Shown: positions 1-7,061 of the stretch, piece after piece
Layout of the letters: every line of letters begins with the position of its first letter
Position numbering within the stretch: the first letter of the stretch is position 1
DNA from: Candidatus Neoflavobacterium equi
GTDB lineage: Bacteria > Bacteroidota > Bacteroidia > Flavobacteriales > Flavobacteriaceae
Direction: 5' to 3'
Assembly (NCBI GenBank): GCA_018065745.1
Contig: JAGHSS010000247.1
Coordinates: 1-13,932 of the forward strand
DNA length: 13,932 bases
The notes under the pieces: generated by a model
What the model was told of the DNA's origin: nothing
Database searches by the model: none
What the model saw: the letters and a program-made list of their open reading frames with translations, nothing else
Program-made: the position numbers and the translations under genes

Positions 1-435
1 CAACAAAAGACTTGGAAAAGTATTTACCATCAATACACCTGCCAACAATACCCATTGTACAAAATTAGAAGCTACTGAGACTACAGGCACTAATTTTGAA
101 CGCATTTCTAACCAGGAATAAGCGGTAGCGTGTTGTACTGCGTGTCCACACTCATGGGCTGCAACAGCTGCTGCTGCGGCATTGCGTTGGTTGTAAACGG
201 CCTCTGATAAATTGACTGTTTTGTCAGCCGGATTGTAATGGTCTGTCAATCTGCCAGGAGTTGATATGACTTTTACATCATAAATCCCGTGATCATGGAG
301 CATTTGAGTGGCAATTTCTGCCCCACTCATTCCATTCTGAAGACGAACTTTAGAATATTTTTCAAACTTTCTCTTTAATGTATTACCTACCAGCCAGCTT
401 GCCAGCATAATAATACCCATCAATAAAATTCCCAC
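1..435 (-). CDS. YugP-type membrane zinc metallopeptidase, partial (C-terminus outside window)
   Basis: The reverse strand from 435 to the left edge stays open for 145 codons. A hydrophobic N-terminal helix (about residues 2-18) precedes a soluble stretch and the zinc-protease motif HECGHAVQH at residues 94-102, with H94 and H98 as zinc ligands and E95 as the likely base. A second hydrophobic segment begins near residue 115 and is cut by the window end. Alternating short hydrophobic segments around HExxH, and the block NQRNAAAAAVAAHECGH, fit the YugP family (DUF zinc-dependent membrane proteases of about 230 residues). The start is probably the GTG at 435, because a TGA lies in frame just upstream. 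An ATG at 420 is the alternative and would trim five residues from the first helix. The substrate is unknown. It is transcribed divergently from the hydrolase at 606. Confidence 0.85.
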   Translation of the reverse strand, partial: MGILLMGIIMLASWLVGNTLKRKFEKYSKVRLQNGMSGAEIATQMLHDHGIYDVKVISTPGRLTDHYNPADKTVNLSEAVYNQRNAAAAAVAAHECGHAVQHATAYSWLEMRSKLVPVVSVASNFVQWVLLAGVLMVNTFPSLLL

Positions 436-453
436 ATTAATTCAACTTTTTTA

Positions 454-484
454 TAAATATAACAAATCATATACCAAGTTTCAA
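454..484 (-). promoter_or_regulatory. Putative promoter of the YugP-type protease gene
   Basis: On the reverse strand a TTG (484-482) is followed after 20 bases by TATATTTA (461-454). This resembles the Bacteroidota sigma-A pattern TTG-N17-23-TAnnTTTG, with A for G at the last base. Transcription would begin about 10-15 bases before the GTG at 435, giving a short leader. The rest of the 436-605 gap is AT-rich and shows no further element I can support. Confidence 0.4.
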
Positions 485-605
485 GTATTACCGCTTCAAT
501 GACACCTATTTAACATTTTATTAAGTAGTGAGATGTTAAATATGAATACAAACTATACTAATTTATTATGAATATAGTTTGGATAGTAAGTGGTTCTAAC
601 TAATT

Positions 606-1415
606 TTGCAAAAATTTAATCAAGTGATATCGTATACCGTTTTAAAAAATGACACTTCTGATGAATGGGTAACCTTTGTTCACGGAGCGGGAGGAAGCTC
701 TACCATTTGGTTCAAACAAATCAGAGCTTTTAAAGCACATTTCAATGTATTGTTGTTAGACTTGAGAGGTCATGGAAATTCTGGAAAAAAACAAAAGCGC
801 ATATTCAAAGGCAATTACACATTTCCAATTATTGCAAATGATATCATTGAAGTAATTGATCATTTAAAAATTGAACGCTCTCATTTTATAGGCATGTCGC
901 TGGGAACGATTGTCATCAGACAGTTGGCTGCACTGCACCCGCAACGTGTAAAATCCATGATTATGGGTGGCGCGATTATCCAAATGAATTTCAGATCTCA
1001 GATCTTGATGAAATTGGGCAATACATTTAAATATGTTATGCCTTATCTGGTACTATATAAATTGTTTGCATTCATTATTATGCCTAAAAAGAACCACAAG
1101 GTTTCCAGACATATGTTTATCAATGAGGCGAAAAAGTTATACCAAAAAGAATTTTTGAAGTGGTTTAAACTCACCGGAGAGATAAATCCCTTACTGAAAT
1201 GGTTCAGACAACAGGAATTGAACATCCCAACCCTGTACATTATGGGTGATGAAGATTATATGTTTTTACCGTATGTGAAGAAATTGGTTTCCCAACATTA
1301 CAGAACGTCCCAATTGTTTGTAATCAATAGATGTGGACATGTTGTAAACGTGGACAACCCAACCTTGTTTAATCAAAAAGCGATCGAATTTATACAAAAC
1401 AAAAAAGACAACTAA
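606..1415 (+). CDS. Alpha/beta hydrolase fold protein
   Basis: A 269-residue single-domain alpha/beta hydrolase without signal peptide, probably cytoplasmic. The visible motifs in order are HGAGG at 26-30 (oxyanion hole), DLRGHGNS at 52-59, the nucleophile elbow GMSLG at 96-100 with Ser98, MGDED at 213-217 carrying the likely acid (D217 by position, or D215), and GH at 244-245 giving the catalytic His245. The triad is therefore complete. These motifs define the fold but not the substrate, so esterase, lipase or C-C hydrolase activity are all possible. The start appears to be TTG at 606, since a TAA at 597 blocks extension and no ATG lies early enough. GTG at 624 is an alternative that would lose six residues. 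A weak TATAGTTTG at 573-581 could be a -7 element but has an off-consensus spacer. The stop overlaps that of the convergent gene by a few bases. Confidence 0.85.
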   Translation: MQKFNQVISYTVLKNDTSDEWVTFVHGAGGSSTIWFKQIRAFKAHFNVLLLDLRGHGNSGKKQKRIFKGNYTFPIIANDIIEVIDHLKIERSHFIGMSLGTIVIRQLAALHPQRVKSMIMGGAIIQMNFRSQILMKLGNTFKYVMPYLVLYKLFAFIIMPKKNHKVSRHMFINEAKKLYQKEFLKWFKLTGEINPLLKWFRQQELNIPTLYIMGDEDYMFLPYVKKLVSQHYRTSQLFVINRCGHVVNVDNPTLFNQKAIEFIQNKKDN

Positions 1416-1427
1416 GGTTGTCTTTTT
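1402..1427. terminator. Bidirectional intrinsic terminator holding both convergent stop codons
   Basis: A perfect 11-bp stem (AAAAAGACAAC at 1402-1412 paired with GTTGTCTTTTT at 1417-1427) encloses the four-base loop TAAG. Read rightward the stem ends in TTTTT, then CTTTG. Read leftward it also ends in a T-run, because the opposite arm starts with A5, so it can serve both strands. The rightward stop TAA occupies 1413-1415 and the leftward stop TAG occupies 1414-1412. Both genes thus end inside the hairpin loop and share the stem as coding sequence. Confidence 0.75.
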
Positions 1428-2050
1428 CTTTGTAAATCTTCTTTGTAAATCATGCGTTCATTCAAGGAAGGAATGCGCAATATATCCATTAGGTGCTCCA
1501 TTTCTATTTTGGAATTAAAAAAATAAGTTTCCAAAATAGGCCTGATGTTTCTCAACTCATGTCTACTCACCTGTTGAAAATGGCATTGTACCTCATCTCC
1601 TTTGACGGTTTTGATCAACAGTAAATTCATCACTCCTTGAGATAAAGCTCCTGAATCTGCAATTTGCTTTTGCTTTAAAGCACCATAAAAATCTGTATAT
1701 CCTTCAAATTTTATCGTGTCAATGGCGTCTAACTCATAGACTTTAGACCCGATAGCTATGGCTTTTTTTGAAAAAACTAAATCTGCATACAAATGCCCTC
1801 TCAAAGGCTCGTGATGTAGCATCCCTTGTTTTTTAATATTGTCTTTATTAAAATAAAAAGCCATCATCATTACAATAACTAATCCGTCAATAAAATAAAT
1901 TGGCAGTCTGCTAAAAAATGTAAAGCGCACAAAAAGATAGATAATCAATACCCCCAAGACCAGTTTGGCCATGGGGATTATTGGTTCTCTTTTTATTTTA
2001 GTTGACCCTACAAAACGATTAAAGCTATAGTTATCTAAATCCTCTTCCAT
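1412..2050 (-). CDS. Unknown two-TM membrane protein with cytosolic PH-like region, downstream of leuS
   Basis: I do not recognise a named family for this 212-residue protein. It has a charged N-terminus (1-26), two adjacent hydrophobic segments (about 27-47 and 50-68) joined by a very short turn, and a hydrophilic C-terminal domain of about 140 residues. The stretch 88-180 has alternating short strands, a Gly-Asn core (GVMNLLLI around 139-146) and a final helix (162-178). That layout resembles bacterial pleckstrin-homology-like domains, but this is an inference from pattern only. The C-terminus is very basic (KEDLQRKRQP). The ATG at 2050 follows the leuS stop by 16 bases on the same strand and no promoter is visible between them, so co-transcription with leuS is likely. 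Its 3' end overlaps the convergent hydrolase gene inside a shared terminator. Confidence 0.7.
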   Translation of the reverse strand: MEEDLDNYSFNRFVGSTKIKREPIIPMAKLVLGVLIIYLFVRFTFFSRLPIYFIDGLVIVMMMAFYFNKDNIKKQGMLHHEPLRGHLYADLVFSKKAIAIGSKVYELDAIDTIKFEGYTDFYGALKQKQIADSGALSQGVMNLLLIKTVKGDEVQCHFQQVSRHELRNIRPILETYFFNSKIEMEHLMDILRIPSLNERMIYKEDLQRKRQP

Positions 2051-2066
2051 CTTGATTTTTTATTTT

Positions 2067-4895
2067 TTATCCTGCGATATTTATAATTTTTCCAGGTACA
2101 ATAATCACCTTTTTAGGTTCTTGACCATCCAATTGCGCTATTGTTCTTGGATCATTCATGATGATCTCTTTGATTTGCTCTACAGTCAAGTCCAAAGGCA
2201 ATTCAATTTTAAAACGCATTTTACCATTAAATGACACCGGGTATTCCTTAGCGCTTTCTACCAAATAACTTGGTTCAAAAACCGGGAAGGATTGAAGTGA
2301 AATAGACCCTTCATGACCCAATACCGCCCACAACTCTTCAGCAATATGTGGTGCATAAGGCGCAACTAAGATGGCCAACGGCTCTAAAATTGCACGGTGA
2401 TTACATTTTAGTTGAGACAATTCATTCACACAAATCATAAATTGAGAAACAGAGGTATTGAAAGAGAAATTCTCAATATCTTCTACTACTTTTTTAATGG
2501 TTTTGTGAAGTGATTTGTACATGTCTTTTGTAGGCTCTTCATCTACTACCAAAACTCCTTGCTCATCTGCATACAGTTTCCACAGTTTCTTTAGGAATCC
2601 TGAAACTCCTGTAATACCAGCCGTATTCCAAGGTTTAGATTGCTCTAATGGCCCCAAGAACATTTCATAAAGACGTAGGGTATCTGCTCCGTACTCCTCA
2701 CAAATATCATCTGGATTAACCACGTTGAATTTAGATTTTGACATCTTTTCAACCTCGTGACCCACAATGTATTTTCCTGAATCTTCTAAAATGAATTCTG
2801 CACCGGCAAAATCTGCACGCCAAGATTTAAATCCATCCACATCCAACTCTGAAGACGCATTTACTAAAGCGACATCAGCGTGAATTGGCTGCACTTTTTG
2901 TCCGTTGATTTTCCCCTTAGAAACAAAGGTATTAGTCCCTTCTAAACGGTATACAAAAGCAGAAGTTCCCAAGATCATCCCTTGGTTGATCAACTTTTTA
3001 AACGGCTCCTCCACCTGAATAAATCCAGTGTCTTTTAAGAACTTGTTCCAGAAACGAGCATACAAAAGGTGTCCTGTAGCATGTTCTCCACCACCGATGT
3101 ATAAATCTACACTTTCCCAATATTGCAATGCTTCTTTAGACGCAAATACCTCTGTATTTCCTGCATCCATATAACGCAACCAATACCAAGAACTTCCTGC
3201 CCAACCTGGCATGGTGTTTAATTCCAATGGGAAAACAGTTGCATGATCAATCGTGTCATTGGCAACCACTTGATTGGTAACGGTATTCCAAGCCCAAACA
3301 GAGGCATTACCCAAAGGTGGCAATCCGTCTTCTGTTGGCAAGTATTTTTCAACTTCTGGCAAAACAATCGGCAGGTGTTTTGCATCGATCATTTTTGGCA
3401 ATCCGTTGATATAGTAAACTGGGAAAGGCTCTCCCCAATAGCGTTGTCTTGAGAAAACAGCATCTCTTAAACGGTAATTTACTTTGGCAAATCCCGCTTT
3501 TTTCTCTTCCAAAGCTTCAATTACTTTGGCTGTAGCAGCCTTGTAATCCAAACCGTCCAAGAACGAAGAAGCTACTAATTTAAACCCACCTTTTTCTCCA
3601 TAGGCATTTTCAGAAATATCTTGATCAAAAATATTTTTAATCTCAGGCATTCCCACAGTTCCCTTGAAGAAGTTAGCGAACGCATAATCACGCTCATCAC
3701 CACATGGAACGGCCATTACAGCACCGGTACCATATCCTGCAAGCACGTAATCACCAATCCAAACTGGAATTGCGTCACCTGTGAATGGATGTACAGCATA
3801 AGCTCCTGTGAAAACTCCAGAAATAGTTTTGACATCCGCCATACGCTCACGCTCACTGCGTTTAGAAGTTGCTTGAACATAAGCTTCAACCGCGTCTTTT
3901 TGTTCTGCAGTTGTGATTTGAGCAACCAATTCATGTTCTGGTGCCAAAGTCATGAAAGTAACTCCAAAAATAGTATCAGGTCTGGTGGTAAATACTTCAA
4001 TTTGTGCCTCTCCTTTTTCAAGTTGGAAGAATACAGAAGCCCCAACAGATTTTCCAATCCAATTGCGTTGACTTTCTTTGATGGATTCACTCCAATCAAT
4101 GGTTTCTAACCCTTGTAATAAACGCTCTGCATAGGCAGAAATACGCATACTCCACTGGGTCATTTTTTTGCGGATCACCGGGTGACCACCACGCTCTGAC
4201 AAACCGTTGATGATTTCATCATTAGCCAAAACAGTTCCCAATGCAGGACACCAGTTTACTTCTGTTTCAGCAAGGTAAGTCATGCGGTATTTCAACAACA
4301 GTTGCTCTTGCGCATCTGCAGTTAAAGCATTCCATTCTTGTGCAGTGATGATGTCAATTTGATCATCACAAACTGCGTGAACGTTTGCATTTCCTTCAGC
4401 TTCAAAAATGGAAACCAAAGTGCTTATATTTTCAGCGCGATCTGTGTCCTTGTTGTACCATGAATTGAACAACTGAACAAAAATCCACTGGGTGTGTTTG
4501 TAATAGTCTGGGTTTGATGTGCGCACCTCACGTGACCAATCAAAAGAAAAACCAATTTTGTCTAACTGCTCTCTGTAACGGTTGATGTTCGTTTCTGTAG
4601 TCAAAGCTGGGTGTTGTCCCGTTTGAATAGCATATTGCTCTGCTGGCAATCCAAAACTGTCATATCCCTGAGGGTGTAACACATTAAAACCTTGATGTCT
4701 TTTGTATCGTGCATAGATATCTGATGCTATGTATCCAAGTGGATGTCCAACATGCAGACCTGCTCCCGATGGATATGGAAACATATCCAATACAAAATAT
4801 TTTGGTTTTTCTGAATTATTCTCCGTTTTGAAAGTTTGGTTTTCACGCCAATACTTTTGCCATTTCGCTTCAATTTCTAATGGATTGTATTTCAT
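2067..4895 (-). CDS. leuS: Leucyl-tRNA synthetase
   Basis: Class Ia aminoacyl-tRNA synthetase that charges tRNA-Leu in the cytoplasm. With the ATG at 4895 the protein has 942 residues, against about 860 in E. coli. The ATP-binding motif HVGH is at 48-51 and KMSKS at 717-721. The CP1 editing domain keeps TTRPDT at 303-308 and the essential Asp in CGDERD (D400), although the usual GHD context reads CGD. The zinc-ribbon region before it keeps only one Cys (C216 in NWCP). About 50-55 extra residues (roughly 150-205) are inserted just before it. A leucine-specific insert (about 650-710) precedes KMSKS, followed by the anticodon-binding helical domain and the C-terminal tRNA-binding domain ending in VPGKIINIAG. 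An in-frame TTG at 4922 would add nine residues, but MKYNPLEIEAKW is the family-like start. It heads a two-gene unit with the membrane protein at 1412-2050. Confidence 0.97.
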   Translation of the reverse strand: MKYNPLEIEAKWQKYWRENQTFKTENNSEKPKYFVLDMFPYPSGAGLHVGHPLGYIASDIYARYKRHQGFNVLHPQGYDSFGLPAEQYAIQTGQHPALTTETNINRYREQLDKIGFSFDWSREVRTSNPDYYKHTQWIFVQLFNSWYNKDTDRAENISTLVSIFEAEGNANVHAVCDDQIDIITAQEWNALTADAQEQLLLKYRMTYLAETEVNWCPALGTVLANDEIINGLSERGGHPVIRKKMTQWSMRISAYAERLLQGLETIDWSESIKESQRNWIGKSVGASVFFQLEKGEAQIEVFTTRPDTIFGVTFMTLAPEHELVAQITTAEQKDAVEAYVQATSKRSERERMADVKTISGVFTGAYAVHPFTGDAIPVWIGDYVLAGYGTGAVMAVPCGDERDYAFANFFKGTVGMPEIKNIFDQDISENAYGEKGGFKLVASSFLDGLDYKAATAKVIEALEEKKAGFAKVNYRLRDAVFSRQRYWGEPFPVYYINGLPKMIDAKHLPIVLPEVEKYLPTEDGLPPLGNASVWAWNTVTNQVVANDTIDHATVFPLELNTMPGWAGSSWYWLRYMDAGNTEVFASKEALQYWESVDLYIGGGEHATGHLLYARFWNKFLKDTGFIQVEEPFKKLINQGMILGTSAFVYRLEGTNTFVSKGKINGQKVQPIHADVALVNASSELDVDGFKSWRADFAGAEFILEDSGKYIVGHEVEKMSKSKFNVVNPDDICEEYGADTLRLYEMFLGPLEQSKPWNTAGITGVSGFLKKLWKLYADEQGVLVVDEEPTKDMYKSLHKTIKKVVEDIENFSFNTSVSQFMICVNELSQLKCNHRAILEPLAILVAPYAPHIAEELWAVLGHEGSISLQSFPVFEPSYLVESAKEYPVSFNGKMRFKIELPLDLTVEQIKEIIMNDPRTIAQLDGQEPKKVIIVPGKIINIAG

Positions 4896-5020
4896 TTTGT
4901 AGTGTATAAGGTCTAAAATCAACTACTAAGAGCAGCCTATTATCTATTTTTATTATTAAATGACGTGATAATCTCAAAATCAACACCTCACTTAAGTTTG
5001 GTTTTCTTGTTATAAAGTAG

Positions 5021-5052
5021 CAAATTTACGTTTATTGTACAAATCATAAAAA
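5021..5052 (-). promoter_or_regulatory. Putative leuS promoter
   Basis: On the reverse strand TAAATTTG (5028-5021) matches the Bacteroidota -7 consensus TAnnTTTG exactly and is followed by C as is common. TTTTT (5052-5048) lies 19 bases upstream at the -33 position. Initiation near 5015 would leave a leader of about 115-120 bases before the leuS ATG, long for this kind of gene. Imperfect inverted-repeat arms at 4989-4999 and 5050-5061 flank the element. Confidence 0.55.
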
Positions 5053-5092
5053 CTTTAAGTGGTATAAACTGCGCTTATATAAAAATCTTTAA

Positions 5093-5100
5093 TAATTTTA
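5093..5100 (+). promoter_or_regulatory. Weak candidate -7 element of the ftsX operon
   Basis: TAATTTTA at 5093-5100 resembles TAnnTTTG with A at the last base and stands 20 bases before the ftsX ATG. No convincing TTG is found about 20 bases upstream. It is proposed mainly because the gap between leuS and ftsX must hold a rightward promoter and this is its best-placed match. Confidence 0.3.
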
Positions 5101-5119
5101 CAGCTTAATTAGACACTTT

Positions 5120-5995
5120 ATGGCTTCATCCTACGAAAAATTTCAAAGACGACGATTGATCTCTTCTTACTTCTCTGTAATATTGAGTATCTTTCTTGTT
5201 CTTTTTTTATTGGGTTCTCTTGGACTCTTTGTAATTCACTCTGAAAAGATATCAAATAATTTCAAAGAGGAAATTCCAATGTCAATCTATTTTAAGGATG
5301 AGGCGAATGACACCATTTTAAAATCTTTTGAAACATCGTTAAGTAAAGAGGTGTACATTAAATCTTATGAATTTATTTCTAAAGAAAATGCAGCAACCAA
5401 CAACAAAGATATTGTTGGAGAAGATTTCTTGGAATTCTTAGGGATGAATCCCCTTCCAAACTCATTTGACATCCACCTGAAAGGAAACTATGTTCAAGCG
5501 GATAGCTTGAGAAAAATAGAGACGAAGTTCAAGGAAAACAACCTCATCTCAGAGGTGATATACGACAAGAAATTGGTTGATATGGCCAATGAAAACATCA
5601 AGAAAATCAGTTTTTGGATTTTGGTTATCAGTGGTTTCTTTACCCTTATTTCCATGTTGCTAATCAACAGTTCTTTGAGACTGTCTGTATTTTCAAAACG
5701 CTTCATCATCAAAACCATGCAAATGGTTGGAGCGACCAAATCTTTTATCAGAAGACCATTCATCTACACCAGTATGAAATTGGGTGTTGTTGGAGCTGTT
5801 TTAGCCATTATCGCTTTGATTGGAATGATCTTTTATATTGACGGCTTGTTCCCAAGTTTGGGAATTGCCTCTGACTACCTGTCGATGGGAATTGTTTTTG
5901 TCAGCATTTTTGCATTTGGAATCCTCATTGCCTTAATCAGTACATTTTTTGCAACCCAACGCTTTTTGAATTTAAGAACGGACGATTTATACTAA
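5120..5995 (+). CDS. ftsX: Cell-division ABC-transporter-like permease FtsX
   Basis: A 291-residue protein with the FtsX layout: a short cytoplasmic N-terminus, TM1 (about 17-39), a large extracytoplasmic domain (40-163), then TM2 (164-186), TM3 (217-241) and TM4 (255-279). Hallmarks are PLPNSFDIHL at 111-120 in the periplasmic domain and MQMVGATKSFIRRPF at 200-214 in the cytoplasmic loop that contacts the ATPase FtsE. FtsEX does not move a solute. It transmits ATP-driven changes across the membrane to peptidoglycan hydrolases or their activators at the septum. ftsE is not in this window, so the pair is unlinked here. The ATG at 5120 is the first start and places MASSYEKFQRRR directly before TM1. 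It opens a five-gene run, with the next start eight bases after its stop. Confidence 0.93.
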   Translation: MASSYEKFQRRRLISSYFSVILSIFLVLFLLGSLGLFVIHSEKISNNFKEEIPMSIYFKDEANDTILKSFETSLSKEVYIKSYEFISKENAATNNKDIVGEDFLEFLGMNPLPNSFDIHLKGNYVQADSLRKIETKFKENNLISEVIYDKKLVDMANENIKKISFWILVISGFFTLISMLLINSSLRLSVFSKRFIIKTMQMVGATKSFIRRPFIYTSMKLGVVGAVLAIIALIGMIFYIDGLFPSLGIASDYLSMGIVFVSIFAFGILIALISTFFATQRFLNLRTDDLY

Positions 5996-6003
5996 TATAT
6001 ATT

Positions 6004-6252
6004 ATGAACAAACAAACGAATAATCAATTATTTGGCGCGACAAATTTTAAAATACTTTTGTTGGGTATTGCTGTAATTGCGATTGGATATCTATTGATGT
6101 CAGGTGGTGGAACTACAGATCCAAATGTTTTTAGTGATGCTATCTTTAACTTTAGACGCATCAGATTGGCACCTACAGTTGTTTTGATTGGTATTGGTAT
6201 CACCATTTACTCCATTTTTAAAAAGGACGCTAACAAAACGGACGACAAATAA
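6004..6252 (+). CDS. DUF3098 family small membrane protein
   Basis: An 82-residue protein with two predicted membrane helices (about 15-33 and 55-72), a short connecting segment and a hydrophilic, lysine-rich C-terminal tail. The segment FNFRRIRLAPTVVLIGIGI (48-66) carries the arginine-leucine-alanine-proline signature that I associate with DUF3098, a Bacteroidota family without known function. It starts eight bases after ftsX and its stop lies two bases before the uppP start. This placement between a division permease and a lipid-carrier phosphatase points to a role in the envelope, but nothing in the sequence indicates an enzyme: there is no conserved Cys/His/Asp cluster. It may be a small accessory subunit of a membrane complex. 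Confidence 0.85.
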   Translation: MNKQTNNQLFGATNFKILLLGIAVIAIGYLLMSGGGTTDPNVFSDAIFNFRRIRLAPTVVLIGIGITIYSIFKKDANKTDDK

Positions 6253-6254
6253 GA

Positions 6255-7061
6255 ATGGATTTATTACAAGCACTGCTTATTGCAATTGTGGAGGGGTTAA
6301 CAGAATACCTTCCCATTTCATCAACTGCACACATGATTTTCACAAGTGCCGCTTTTGGAATTCAAGAGGATGACTTTGTGAAGCTTTTTCAAACTGCCAT
6401 CCAATTTGGAGCAATCCTAGCGGTTGTGGTTTTGTACTGGAAGAAATTCTTTGATTTTACTAAAATCAACTTTTTTGTCAAATTGGCTTGCGCTGTGATG
6501 CCTGCCCTAGTTTTGGGATATATTTTTGACGACTATATTGATGCGGTTTTGGGAAATCCAATTCCAATTGCCATCGTTTTGATTTTGGGTGGTTTTGTCC
6601 TGTTGTTTATTGACAACTATTTCAAAAACCCTAAAATTCTCAAAGAAGAAGACATCACCATTAAAAAAGGAGTAACTATTGGATTTTGGCAGTGTTTGGC
6701 TATGATGCCAGGAACTTCAAGATCTGCAGCTTCTATTATTGGAGGGATGCAACAGGGATTGAGCAGAGAGGTGGCTGCAGAATTTTCATTTTTCTTAGCT
6801 GTACCAACCATGCTTGCCGTTACAACTTACTCCATCCTTTTAAAAACGTATGAACAAACTGGTTTAAAAGGATATGAATTGCTGATGGAAGGAGAACGTT
6901 TGAAATTGTTTTTCATAGGGAATGTCGTGGCATTCATCGTGTCTATTTTAGCGATCAAAGTTTTTATTGGCGCCATCAAAAAATACGGGTTTAAGCCGTG
7001 GGGATATTACAGAATTATTGTGGGATCCTTTTTATTAATCTATTTTATTTATTTCAAATAA
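6255..7061 (+). CDS. uppP: Undecaprenyl-diphosphatase UppP (BacA family)
   Basis: An integral membrane enzyme of 268 residues that converts undecaprenyl diphosphate to undecaprenyl phosphate, recycling the lipid carrier of peptidoglycan and other surface glycans. The two active-site signatures are visible. The first is EGLTEYLPISSTAHM (13-27), with E13, E17, S23 and H26. The second is PGTSRSAAS (152-160), with S155 and R156. About eight hydrophobic segments cover the rest. The commonest forms of these motifs are SSTGHL and PGxSRSGAT, so the Ala at 25 and 158 differ from the textbook versions. I remember such forms in other Flavobacteriia, and the catalytic residues are intact. The ATG at 6255 lies two bases after the DUF3098 stop, and its TAA overlaps the truB ATG (TAATG). 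Confidence 0.95.
   Translation: MDLLQALLIAIVEGLTEYLPISSTAHMIFTSAAFGIQEDDFVKLFQTAIQFGAILAVVVLYWKKFFDFTKINFFVKLACAVMPALVLGYIFDDYIDAVLGNPIPIAIVLILGGFVLLFIDNYFKNPKILKEEDITIKKGVTIGFWQCLAMMPGTSRSAASIIGGMQQGLSREVAAEFSFFLAVPTMLAVTTYSILLKTYEQTGLKGYELLMEGERLKLFFIGNVVAFIVSILAIKVFIGAIKKYGFKPWGYYRIIVGSFLLIYFIYFK

Noticed and set aside
3243..4109. Rightward open frames inside leuS (3243-3452, 3621-4109)
   Set aside because: They are antisense to conserved LeuRS motifs, encode Ser/Cys/Asn-rich low-complexity protein, and have no promoter or family resemblance.
4896..4922. A nine-residue longer LeuRS from a TTG at 4922
   Set aside because: The extra residues (MILDLIHYK) have no counterpart in the family, and the ATG at 4895 fits the conserved start.
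4870..4985. A leucine-rich open reading in the leuS leader beginning GTG TTG ATT TTG, considered as an attenuator leader peptide
   Set aside because: AT-rich DNA yields many TTA/TTG codons by chance, there is no ATG, the frame runs into leuS, and no GC-rich terminator hairpin with a T-run follows.
6998..7060. A 21-residue longer start for truB
   Set aside because: It lies wholly inside the 3' end of uppP in another frame. The ATG at 7061 overlaps the uppP stop in the usual TAATG style and gives the expected TruB N-terminus.
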